64,000 nucleotides of DNA from contig NZ_JAUSWW010000001.1 of assembly GCF_030815415.1 (NCBI RefSeq), positions 6,510,001 through 6,574,000 on the forward strand, written 5' to 3'. Position numbers and translations under genes: made by a program. The DNA is from Streptomyces canus. GTDB lineage: Bacteria > Actinomycetota > Actinomycetes > Streptomycetales > Streptomycetaceae. The notes under the pieces are model-generated. The model made no database searches, was not told where the DNA came from, and saw nothing but the letters and a program-made list of their open reading frames with translations. Shown one piece after another: positions 1 through 7,146 of this stretch (position 1 is its first letter; each line of letters starts with the position of its first letter).

Positions 1-471
1 GCCCACCGCCGTGAGCCCGACCCGCCACCACTCCCGCCGGTCGGAACCGCGGGTGAGCAGCCAGGCGAGGCGGAGGTCGGAGCCCAGGGAGCCCCTGCCG
101 CCGGGCCGGGTGGTGGGAGTGGTGTGTGGGGATCGCATAGTGCCGTCTCCGGTCGGGTCGCCGTGCAGGCCGGGTCGCGTGCTACCGGGTCGGCCGCCCG
201 GCTCGGTCCGTGGGGGCCGGGTGTCGGTGTTGCCGGTGGGACTGCCGGGCCCGGTGCCGGGGGTGGTGCGGGTGGGCTGCGTGGCGGGGTCGGCTTGCGG
301 GGGGTGGGTCCTGGTGTCCTCGACGGGTCCACCAGGCCGGGCGTCCGGGGTGGGCTGCGCGGTCCGTGGGGGTCTGGTCCTGGTGTTCTCGGGTGGTCCG
401 CCGGGCCCGGTGCCCGGGTCGGTGTCCACGGGGCTTGTGCCGTCGCTGCCGGGGTGCGGGCCGGGCGTCAC
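1..471 (-). CDS. FtsX-type ABC transporter permease, N-terminal part (runs off window)
   Basis: Reading the minus strand from GTG at 471 gives an uninterrupted frame to base 1 (157 codons), so the gene is cut by the window edge. The GTG overlaps the TGA of the ATPase gene (GTGA), as expected for a co-translated ABC pair. About 120 residues are an unusual Pro/Thr/Gly/Arg-rich, repetitive stretch with recurring RPPRT-like and PGTGPG units. After it comes a segment reading SDLRLAWLLTRGSDRREWW, which resembles the cytoplasmic start of macrolide-exporter FtsX permeases in Streptomyces. The function, a membrane subunit of an efflux or lipoprotein-type exporter, is inferred from this segment and from the neighbouring ATPase. 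The real start could instead be an internal codon after the low-complexity stretch, for example the ATG codon 120 or so. Confidence 0.6.
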   Translation of the reverse strand, partial: MTPGPHPGSDGTSPVDTDPGTGPGGPPENTRTRPPRTAQPTPDARPGGPVEDTRTHPPQADPATQPTRTTPGTGPGSPTGNTDTRPPRTEPGGRPGSTRPGLHGDPTGDGTMRSPHTTPTTRPGGRGSLGSDLRLAWLLTRGSDRREWWRVGLTAVG

Positions 472-1154
472 ACCGTCACCCCGGTCGGCGCCACGAGGCC
501 GTCGCTCAGGCGTGCCTCGCGGTCCGCGTACGCCGCCACCTGGGCGTCGTGGGTGATGAGGAGGACCGCGGTGCCCTGCTCGCGGGCCGTGTGCACCAGG
601 GCCGTCATCACCTGCTCGCCGGCCAGCGAGTCCAGCGCGCCGGTGGGCTCGTCGGCGAAGACCACCTTCGGTTCGGTGACCAGGGCCCGGGCCAGCGAGG
701 TCCGCTGGGCCTGCCCGCCGCTCATCTCGCCGGGCCGCAGCCCTTCCTGCCCGCGCACCCCGAAACGCTCCAGCCACTCACCGGCCCTCTCGTGGGCGTC
801 CCCGCGCGCGGCGCCCGCCAGCATCAGCGGCAGGGCGACATTGTCGAGTGCGGTCAGCTCGGGGATCAGCTGGCCGAACTGGAAGACCACCCCGAACTCG
901 GTCCGGCGCAGCTCGCTCAGCCGCTTCTCGGGCAGGGTGTCGAGCCGTTCACCGGCGTAGGAGACCGAGCCGCCGTCCGGACGGACGATGCCCGCCAGGC
1001 AGTGCAGCAGCGTCGACTTCCCGCTGCCGCTGGCGCCGGTGACGGCCAGGATCTCGCCGGCCCGCAGCTCGACCGAGGCGCCGCGCAGGGCCTCGGTCCT
1101 GCCGTGCGTCTTGACGAGGTCACGGGCCGCCAGAAGCGGCACTTCGTTGCTCAT
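468..1154 (-). CDS. ABC transporter ATP-binding protein (MacB/LolD-like)
   Basis: A 228-residue ATPase that powers the FtsX-type permease downstream. Visible motifs are Walker A (GASGSGKST), a Q-loop at VFQFGQ, the signature MSGGQAQR, Walker B (VVFADEPTG) with the family-typical ALDS D-loop, and the switch histidine in LLITHD. Length and motifs fit the MacB/LolD class. I chose the ATG at 1154 (MSNEVPLL) over an in-frame ATG 19 codons upstream because 1154 overlaps the padR stop as ATGA and the upstream residues do not resemble the family. The order padR-ATPase-permease implies repressor-controlled export of a toxic or signalling compound; the substrate cannot be read from sequence. Confidence 0.9.
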   Translation of the reverse strand: MSNEVPLLAARDLVKTHGRTEALRGASVELRAGEILAVTGASGSGKSTLLHCLAGIVRPDGGSVSYAGERLDTLPEKRLSELRRTEFGVVFQFGQLIPELTALDNVALPLMLAGAARGDAHERAGEWLERFGVRGQEGLRPGEMSGGQAQRTSLARALVTEPKVVFADEPTGALDSLAGEQVMTALVHTAREQGTAVLLITHDAQVAAYADREARLSDGLVAPTGVTV

Positions 1155-1684
1155 GCTGTGTCGACCTCCGCGGTCAGGGTGGTCAGCCGGCCGGCCGTGG
1201 TGGTCATCCAACGGAGGTCGGCGTCGAGGTGGTTGAGGGCGTAGTCCGCCGAGAGCACGGTCGCGAGATCCGCGCCCTTGGCTGTCTTGACCTGGGTGAG
1301 TTCACGCATCCGCACCATGTGGGCGGTGCGTTGGGCGCTGAGATACGCCTCCGGGTCGCCGTCGGCGAGGATCGCGACAACGACTTTGGCGAAGATCTCG
1401 TTGGTCACGAAGGGCGCGGGCGGCGTGATCTCCCCTGCCCACGTGGCGAGTTCTTGCTGTCCGTCGATGGTGGAGCGGTACATGGTGCGTTCCGGTCCGC
1501 CGTCCGAGTCGGTGCCCTCGACCTCGGCGAGTCCGTCGCGGACCAGTCGTTGAAGGGTTGTGTAGACCTGCCCGTAGGCCAGCGGGCGGGCCTGCGGGAA
1601 GCGTTCGTCGTGCCGTCGCTTGAGGTCGTAGCCATGGCTCGGCCCCGTGGCGAGCAGCCCCAGCAGGATGTGGCGGGTGCTCAT
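1151..1684 (-). CDS. PadR-family transcriptional repressor
   Basis: A 177-residue PadR protein. Its N-terminal winged helix (MSTRHILLGLL, GPSHGYDLKRR, YGQVYTTLQRLVRDGLAEVE) is followed by the helical PadR C-terminal dimerisation region. Proteins of this class usually repress an adjacent exporter and release DNA on binding a drug-like ligand. It overlaps the ATPase gene by 4 bp, so regulator and exporter form one transcript. Start at ATG 1684: a near-perfect palindrome lies 14 bp upstream, and a CATAAT -10 box places the likely transcription start at or next to this ATG, suggesting a leaderless mRNA. A longer in-frame reading back to 1867 would cross the operator and is not credible. Confidence 0.9.
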   Translation of the reverse strand: MSTRHILLGLLATGPSHGYDLKRRHDERFPQARPLAYGQVYTTLQRLVRDGLAEVEGTDSDGGPERTMYRSTIDGQQELATWAGEITPPAPFVTNEIFAKVVVAILADGDPEAYLSAQRTAHMVRMRELTQVKTAKGADLATVLSADYALNHLDADLRWMTTTAGRLTTLTAEVDTA

Positions 1685-1697
1685 GGCGATCATTATG

Positions 1698-1719
1698 CAC
1701 TCGCTACATGTACTGAGTG
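1698..1719. promoter_or_regulatory. PadR operator/promoter
   Basis: A 22-bp palindrome: CACTC, two bases, TACATGTA, two bases, GAGTG, with 18 of 22 positions symmetric. TACATGTA-centred dyads are typical PadR targets (LmrR, PadR). On the minus strand it sits between a weak -35 (TTCACT-like) and the -10 CATAAT, so a bound repressor would block RNA polymerase at the padR-ABC promoter. Confidence 0.75.
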
Positions 1720-2318
1720 AATAGTGGTCGGTTATCGGTCGCGGGTGACCGTTCACCGGTGGCTGGATCCGGCCACCGCCCTCGGTCGAGGCCTGTCCGA
1801 ACTGTCCCCGAAGCGCCCCCATATGACACCTCGTCATGCACCGTGATTCAGCCAACAGCCGTGCCATGTGACGTAATCGGGGTTTTACAACGAGGGTCGA
1901 CTGGATTTAAAGTGAGGGTTGATCGCATGATGATCACGGCCGACGTCACCAATCGGCCCATCAATCGGGGGGTATTGAAAGGTATGTTCGCGAAACCCAG
2001 TGGTAGATCACTGAGCTTCTGTTCGCGATGTCCCGGGTCGGTCTGAGCGCCTGTATTGCGCCCCGTGGTCGCAGGGAGTTTCCCCGACCGTCGGCGACCG
2101 TTCATTCACATCCAAGCGCTTTCTGTCTGACGTAAAGCCAGAGAACCGTCCTTTGTCGCGCCCTTCTCGATTCTGAGACAGGGGAATTTCCCGTGCGCTG
2201 ATCGAGGTCGACTCCGGCTGCTGACGCTGACATGGTCTTGCCCACCCTTTGGCAGGTCCATGCCATTCCTTTGCCTTGCCCAAACGCACTCACAAAGTGA
2301 CTAATTCCAGGTTCGAGG
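1720..2318. other. 600-bp intergenic region upstream of the biosynthetic operon
   Basis: No convincing gene. It holds several dyads: GGTGACCGTTCACC at 1744-1757 (one mismatched pair), a 22-bp palindrome at 1757-1778 with arms CGGTGGC/GCCACCG around GGATCC, and TGATC/GATCA arms at 1920-1936. The stretch 1840-2000 is clearly lower in G+C than its surroundings. A candidate promoter for the NRPS operon is TTGCCC (2276-2281) with a 17-bp spacer and GACTAA (2299-2304), which would give a very short leader; this is weak. No cluster-specific regulator gene is present, so control may come from elsewhere. Confidence 0.4.
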
Positions 2319-5300
2319 ATGATGGCGACAACGATGGGGTCCGAGGAATTGTCCCTGCCAGACATGCTGCGCGCGGCCGCGCTCGCCCGACCCGATCGGA
2401 CCGCCGTCTCGTGCGGCACCCAGCGACTGACCTTCCGGCAGCTCAGTGAACGCGCCGAGACCCTGGCCGGTCATCTGCGCGGCCTCGGAGCGACGACGGA
2501 CGAACCCGTCGGGATCTTCATGGATCCCTCCGTCGACCTCATGGCGAGCGTCTGGGGCGTCCTGCACTCGGGCGCCCCCTATCTGCCGCTGTCGCCGGAG
2601 TACCCGGACGAGCGCGTCCGCTACATGATCGCGGACTCCCGGACCAAGCTCATCCTGACGGACGAGTCCCTGGTCTCCCGGCTGTCCGCGCTCGCTCCCG
2701 CGCACACGCAGATCGTCACCGTGGCCGGGGCGAGGGCCTCCCGGGACGCCGTCGCCGGTCCGCCGCAGCCCCCGCACGGCGACACCCTGGCCTACGTCAT
2801 CTACACCTCCGGGAGCACGGGCAACCCGAAGGGCATCGGTATCGAACACCGCAGCATCGTCAGCCAGATGCGCTGGCTGGCCGGTGAACAGGGCCTGGAC
2901 GAACGCCGGACGGTGCTCCAGAAGACCCCGCTGAGCTTCGACGCCGCCCAGTGGGAGATCCTCGCCCCGGCCTGCGGCAGCAGTGTGGTGATGAGCGAAC
3001 GAGGCGTCTACGCCGACCCCGGCGGTCTCCTCGACCTGATCCAGACGCACCGGGTGACCACGCTCCAGGGCGTGCCGACCCTCCTCCAGGCGCTCGTCGA
3101 CTCCGGACGGCTGTCCGACTGCGTCTCGCTCACCCAGCTCTTCAGCGGCGGCGAGGCACTCACCAAGAGCCTGGCGATCGAGCTGCTCGACGCGCTGCCG
3201 GACGCCGAACTGGTCAACCTCTACGGCCCCAGCGAGACCACGATCAACGCCTCGTCCCTCACCGTGGACCGCGACACCGTCCAGCACGGCCCGGACCACA
3301 TCGCCATCGGCCGGCCCGTGCACGGCATGAGCTTCCACATCCTCGACCCCGCCCGGCGGCCCGTGGCGCCCGGCGAGTCGGGTGAACTCCACATAGCCGG
3401 GCGGCAGTTGGCCCGGGGCTATCTCAACAACCCCGACATGACCGCCGAACGGTTCATCCCCAACCCGTTCGCCACCGACCCGGACTCCGCCCGCCTCTAC
3501 CGCACCGGCGACCTGACCCGCTGGAACGACGACGGGACCGTGCAGTTCCTCGGCCGCACCGACAGCCAGGTCAAACTGCGCGGCTTCCGGGTCGAGCTGG
3601 ACGAGATCAAGGTGTCCATCGAGAAGCACGACTGGGTCAAGCGGGCCGCAGTAGTGGTCCGCGACGACACGCGGGTCGGCGCCAACCTCATCGCCTTCGT
3701 CGAACTCGACCCGCACCGGGCCGCGGTCATGGACCAGGGCAACCACGGCGCCCACCACCAGTCCAAGCAGAGCAAGCTCCAGCTCAAGGCCCAGCTCGCC
3801 GATCTGGGCGTCCGCCAGGAGCACGGCCTGCCGTTCATCGAGCTGCCCGGACGTGCCGCGACGCCGGATCAGCGGCGCACGGTCTTCGCCCGCAAGACGT
3901 ACCGCTTCTACGAGGGCGGCGACGTCACCCGGCAGGACCTCCTGCGTCTGCTCGCCCCCGCGACGGACCAGGTGGCCGCGCCCCGGGACCCGGACACCCT
4001 GACCCTGACCGAACTCGGCACCCTGCTGCGCTGGTTCGGCCAGTTCACCAGCGGTGAGCGGCTGCTGGCCAAGTACGGCTACGCCTCGCCCGGATCGCTG
4101 TACGCCACCCAGCTCTACCTGGAGCTGTCCGGCATCGCGGGCCTGGAGGCGGGCCACTACTACTACCACCCGGTCGAACACCGGCTCACACTGATCGGCC
4201 CGGCCGCCGCCGGGGAGCCGAGGCTGCGGGCCCACTTCATCGGACGCCGCTCGGCCATCGAGACCGTCTACCGCAACAACATCCAGGAAGTCCTCCAGTT
4301 CGAAGCCGGTCACATGGTCGGCCTCTTCGACCACGTCCTGCCCGCCTACGGGCTGCGGATCTCCGCGCGCCCGGCGGAGCCGGCGGTCAAGGACGTCCTG
4401 CGCTGCCCGGACGAGGACTACTACCTGGCCTCGTACGAGATCCGCACGGCCGCCACCGAGGCCGAGCCCGCCGCGGTCGACCTGTATGTGCAGGCCCACC
4501 CGGGCCGCGTCGCCGACCTGGCCGACGGCCAGTACCGCTACCACGCCGGCGAACTGGTGCGGGTGTCCGACGAGTTGGTCCGCAAACAGGATGTCATCGC
4601 CATCAACCAGGAGGTCTACGCGCGTTCGAGCTTCGGGGTCAGCATGATCGGCAGTGCGCCCGAGGCATGGCAGCGCTATGTCGACCTCGGCCGGGAACTC
4701 CAGCGCCTCCAGATGAACGGCCTGGACCTGGGGCTGATGTCCTCCGGGTACAGCTCCGAGACCGGCAACCCGCTGCCCTCGGCCCGGCGCATCGCGGACC
4801 TCGTCGGCCTGGGCCCGGACACGGCGTCCTACTTCGCCGTCGGCGGCCGTATCAGCGCCCAGCAGCGGCTCAGCGAGGGCATGAAGGAGGACTCCGTGCA
4901 CATGCGGGGTCCCGCCGAGATCATCAAGGACAACCTCGCCGCGGCCCTGCCGCCGTACATGGTGCCCAACCGGGTCACCGTCCTCGACGCCTTCCCGCTC
5001 ACCCCCAACGGCAAGGTCGACCACCAGGCCCTGCGCGAGCTCGACAAGGCCGCCGTCGACGACACCGAGGCACCCGTCGTCCCGCCGCGCACCCCCACCG
5101 AGGAGGCCATCGCGGCACTGTGGGGGAAGGTGCTGAAGCAGGAGCGGGTCTCCATCCGCGACAACTTCTTCGCCTCCGGCGGCCATTCGCTGACCGCGGT
5201 CTCCCTGGTCAACCGCATCAACCAGGAGCTGGGCGCCGCCCTGCCGCTCCAGGTGCTGTTCGACGCGCCGACCATCGCCGAACTGGCCCGGCGGGTCGAC

Positions 5301-6362
5301 CGCGAGCCCGCCACCGCGGCCTCCCGGCTGGTGCGGCTGCGCGCCGCGGACGGCCGTCGGCCGGTCTTCTGCTGGCCCGGTCTCGGCGGCTACCCGATGA
5401 GCCTGCGGCTGCTGGCCGGCCGCCTCGACCTGGACCGGCCGTTCCTCGGCGTCCAGTCCTACGGCATCAACGCGGACGAGACCCCGTACGAGACGTTCGC
5501 CGAGATGGTCGCCAAGGACCTCGAACTCGTCCGGCGGGTCCAGCCGGCCGGCCCGTACACCCTGTGGGGCTACTCCTTCGGGGCCCGGCTCGCCTTCGAG
5601 GCCGCCCACCAGCTGGAACAGGCCGGCGAGCAGGTCGACGAGGTGATCCTCATCGCGCCCGGGAAACCACCCGTGGAATTCCTCGGCGACGCGGCCGGCC
5701 GGACCTCGACCGGCTTCGACGACTCCACCTTCGTCTCCATCCTGTATTCGGTGTTCGCCGGAAACCTGGAGAAGTCGGCGGTCGAGGAATGCCTTGCCGC
5801 GACACACGACGAGGAATCCTTCATCGCCTTCGTCAGCGACCGGTTCGAGCACCTGGACCGTGAATGGGTACGCAGGATCGTCGGCGTGGTGCGGCGGACA
5901 TTCCTCTTCGAGTACGACCCTCACGAACTCGCCGAGCGCACCATCGCCGCGCCGGTCACGGTATTCAGGGCGACCGGCGACCAGGAATCGTTCATCGACT
6001 CCGGTGAAGCGCTTACCACCACACCTCCCGCGCTCCACCGACTCAAGGCCGATCATTACGAGTTGCTGCGCGCGAACGGAATAGACGAACTCGTCGGCGC
6101 CATAAAGGCCGCACGACTCACCAGAAAGGTCACCGGAGTGCCGCACGTCAGCATCAAGCATTTCCCCAACAACCTCGAGGCCGAGCAGGTCACCGCTCTG
6201 GTCGACGCGATCACCAGTGCTGTCCGGACGGCCTTCGCGGTCGACGAGGGCGCGGTCTCGATCGCCCTCGAACCGGTGGCCCAGGACGCCTGGAACGAGC
6301 GGGTGTACGTCCCGGAGATCGAGAACGGCGCCGGAAACCTGGTCAAGGCCCCCAACTACTGA
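2319..6362 (+). CDS. Indigoidine-synthetase (BpsA/IndC)-type NRPS with extra C-terminal tautomerase domain
   Basis: A 1347-residue single-module NRPS. Order: adenylation domain (about residues 15-480; YTSGSTGNPKG, YGPSETT, YRTGDL) interrupted by an FMN-dependent McbC/nitroreductase-type oxidase domain (about 490-870), A10 motif PNGKVD (about 895), carrier domain (GGHSL, phosphopantetheine Ser957), thioesterase (GYSFG, Ser1086, with DHYELL for the histidine), and a C-terminal segment (1275-1347) strongly like the 4-oxalocrotonate-tautomerase-family protein PptA. The oxidase insertion and the FDAAQWEIL and MDQGNHG segments match BpsA/IndC, which activates L-glutamine, cyclises it to an aminoglutarimide and oxidises it to blue indigoidine. 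BpsA is about 1280 residues and, as I recall it, lacks the tautomerase. Product here: probably glutamine-derived, possibly not indigoidine. Start: tandem ATGs at 2319 and 2322; the Shine-Dalgarno is poor. Confidence 0.92.
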   Translation: MMATTMGSEELSLPDMLRAAALARPDRTAVSCGTQRLTFRQLSERAETLAGHLRGLGATTDEPVGIFMDPSVDLMASVWGVLHSGAPYLPLSPEYPDERVRYMIADSRTKLILTDESLVSRLSALAPAHTQIVTVAGARASRDAVAGPPQPPHGDTLAYVIYTSGSTGNPKGIGIEHRSIVSQMRWLAGEQGLDERRTVLQKTPLSFDAAQWEILAPACGSSVVMSERGVYADPGGLLDLIQTHRVTTLQGVPTLLQALVDSGRLSDCVSLTQLFSGGEALTKSLAIELLDALPDAELVNLYGPSETTINASSLTVDRDTVQHGPDHIAIGRPVHGMSFHILDPARRPVAPGESGELHIAGRQLARGYLNNPDMTAERFIPNPFATDPDSARLYRTGDLTRWNDDGTVQFLGRTDSQVKLRGFRVELDEIKVSIEKHDWVKRAAVVVRDDTRVGANLIAFVELDPHRAAVMDQGNHGAHHQSKQSKLQLKAQLADLGVRQEHGLPFIELPGRAATPDQRRTVFARKTYRFYEGGDVTRQDLLRLLAPATDQVAAPRDPDTLTLTELGTLLRWFGQFTSGERLLAKYGYASPGSLYATQLYLELSGIAGLEAGHYYYHPVEHRLTLIGPAAAGEPRLRAHFIGRRSAIETVYRNNIQEVLQFEAGHMVGLFDHVLPAYGLRISARPAEPAVKDVLRCPDEDYYLASYEIRTAATEAEPAAVDLYVQAHPGRVADLADGQYRYHAGELVRVSDELVRKQDVIAINQEVYARSSFGVSMIGSAPEAWQRYVDLGRELQRLQMNGLDLGLMSSGYSSETGNPLPSARRIADLVGLGPDTASYFAVGGRISAQQRLSEGMKEDSVHMRGPAEIIKDNLAAALPPYMVPNRVTVLDAFPLTPNGKVDHQALRELDKAAVDDTEAPVVPPRTPTEEAIAALWGKVLKQERVSIRDNFFASGGHSLTAVSLVNRINQELGAALPLQVLFDAPTIAELARRVDREPATAASRLVRLRAADGRRPVFCWPGLGGYPMSLRLLAGRLDLDRPFLGVQSYGINADETPYETFAEMVAKDLELVRRVQPAGPYTLWGYSFGARLAFEAAHQLEQAGEQVDEVILIAPGKPPVEFLGDAAGRTSTGFDDSTFVSILYSVFAGNLEKSAVEECLAATHDEESFIAFVSDRFEHLDREWVRRIVGVVRRTFLFEYDPHELAERTIAAPVTVFRATGDQESFIDSGEALTTTPPALHRLKADHYELLRANGIDELVGAIKAARLTRKVTGVPHVSIKHFPNNLEAEQVTALVDAITSAVRTAFAVDEGAVSIALEPVAQDAWNERVYVPEIENGAGNLVKAPNY
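6123..6140 (+). promoter_or_regulatory. Possible internal translation start for a free tautomerase (6138-6362)
   Basis: Inside the NRPS gene, AGAAAGG (6123-6129) lies 8 nt upstream of an in-frame GTG (6138) followed directly by CCG. Initiation here would give a 74-residue product starting Met-Pro-His-Val-Ser. Removal of Met would expose an N-terminal proline, the catalytic residue of 4-OT/PptA enzymes, which in the full-length NRPS (Pro1275) is buried mid-chain. Inferred from sequence only. Confidence 0.45.
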
Positions 6363-6398
6363 GCCGGGCGCCCGGATCCGACGCTGCCCACCCCCACC

Positions 6399-6429
6399 AG
6401 GACATGAACCACCTCAGGACATGAACCAC
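6399..6429 (+). repeat. 14-bp direct repeat before the acetyltransferase gene
   Basis: AGGACATGAACCAC occurs at 6399-6412 and again at 6416-6429 (17-bp period), in the 78-bp gap between the NRPS and the acetyltransferase. The second copy runs into the GGAGG ribosome binding site. It may be a duplication of the leader; no function is evident. Confidence 0.6.
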
Positions 6430-6440
6430 GGAGGACCGCG

Positions 6441-7049
6441 ATGCGCACAGTGATCACCAGGATGAGGGAGGACCTCGCCGTGATCGTCGCGCGAGACCCG
6501 TCGATCCGCACGCGCGCGGAGGCCCTGCTGCACCCCGCGCTGCCCGCGGTGTGGACCCACCGCGTGGCCCACGTCCTGTTCACCCGTGGGCACCGTCAGA
6601 CCGCCCGGCTCCTCGCCTACCTGGCGCGCGCCTTCACCGGTGGCATCGAGATCCACCCGGGCGCCCGGCTCGGCCGGCGCGTCTTCATCGACCACGGGGC
6701 CGCCGTGGTCATCGGGGAGACCGCCGAGGTCGGCGACGACGTCACGATCTTCCACCAGGTCACACTCGGCGCCGTCGGCTGGTGGAAGGACGGACGGCGC
6801 GAACCCGGCGCCCGCCGCCACCCCGTCGTCGGCGACCGCGTGGTCCTCGGCACCAACGCCATCGTGCTCGGCCCGGTCACCGTCGGCCACGACGCGCTGA
6901 TCGGCGCCGGGGCGCTCGTCCTGGGCGATGTGCCCCCGAAGGCCCGCGTGATGGCCCCCGCCGCCGAGATCGTGTCCCGGCCCTCGGCCGCGGACCGCGA
7001 GGACGCGGACCAGTTGCTGCGCGCCCTGGCCACCTCCGGGTGCTGGTGA
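6441..7049 (+). CDS. Serine O-acetyltransferase (CysE-like, left-handed beta-helix)
   Basis: A 202-residue hexapeptide-repeat transferase of the serine acetyltransferase family: an alpha-helical N-terminus, then beta-helix repeats with the catalytic FIDHG (His85), VVIGETAEVGDDVTIFHQ and the TLGAVGWW loop. The family converts L-serine and acetyl-CoA to O-acetyl-L-serine in the cytosol. A GGAGG site lies 8 nt before the ATG. It sits between an NRPS and a gene containing a cysteine-synthase domain, so its product probably feeds that PLP enzyme in a dedicated pathway, not primary cysteine synthesis. The chemistry is known for the family; the pathway role is inferred. Confidence 0.88.
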   Translation: MRTVITRMREDLAVIVARDPSIRTRAEALLHPALPAVWTHRVAHVLFTRGHRQTARLLAYLARAFTGGIEIHPGARLGRRVFIDHGAAVVIGETAEVGDDVTIFHQVTLGAVGWWKDGRREPGARRHPVVGDRVVLGTNAIVLGPVTVGHDALIGAGALVLGDVPPKARVMAPAAEIVSRPSAADREDADQLLRALATSGCW

Positions 7050-7146
7050 CGCCCAGGTCACCGGCCCCACCCCATTCGTCGCAGTACCCCGCAACGTTCG
7101 CCGCATCTCAACCCGACCACGTGTCGGCACGCCATCGGAGGCACAG

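Noticed and set aside
1684..1867. Longer PadR reading frame starting at 1867
   Set aside because: It would run through the operator and -10/-35 region and shows no homology to the family.
2301..6161. Very long minus-strand open frame opposite the NRPS
   Set aside because: High-G+C shadow: the plus strand has complete NRPS motifs throughout; the antisense translation is low-complexity Gly/Asp/Val-rich with no family signature.
6404..6424. Six-codon upstream ORF before the acetyltransferase (MNHLRT)
   Set aside because: No Shine-Dalgarno of its own and it lies in a simple 17-bp duplication.
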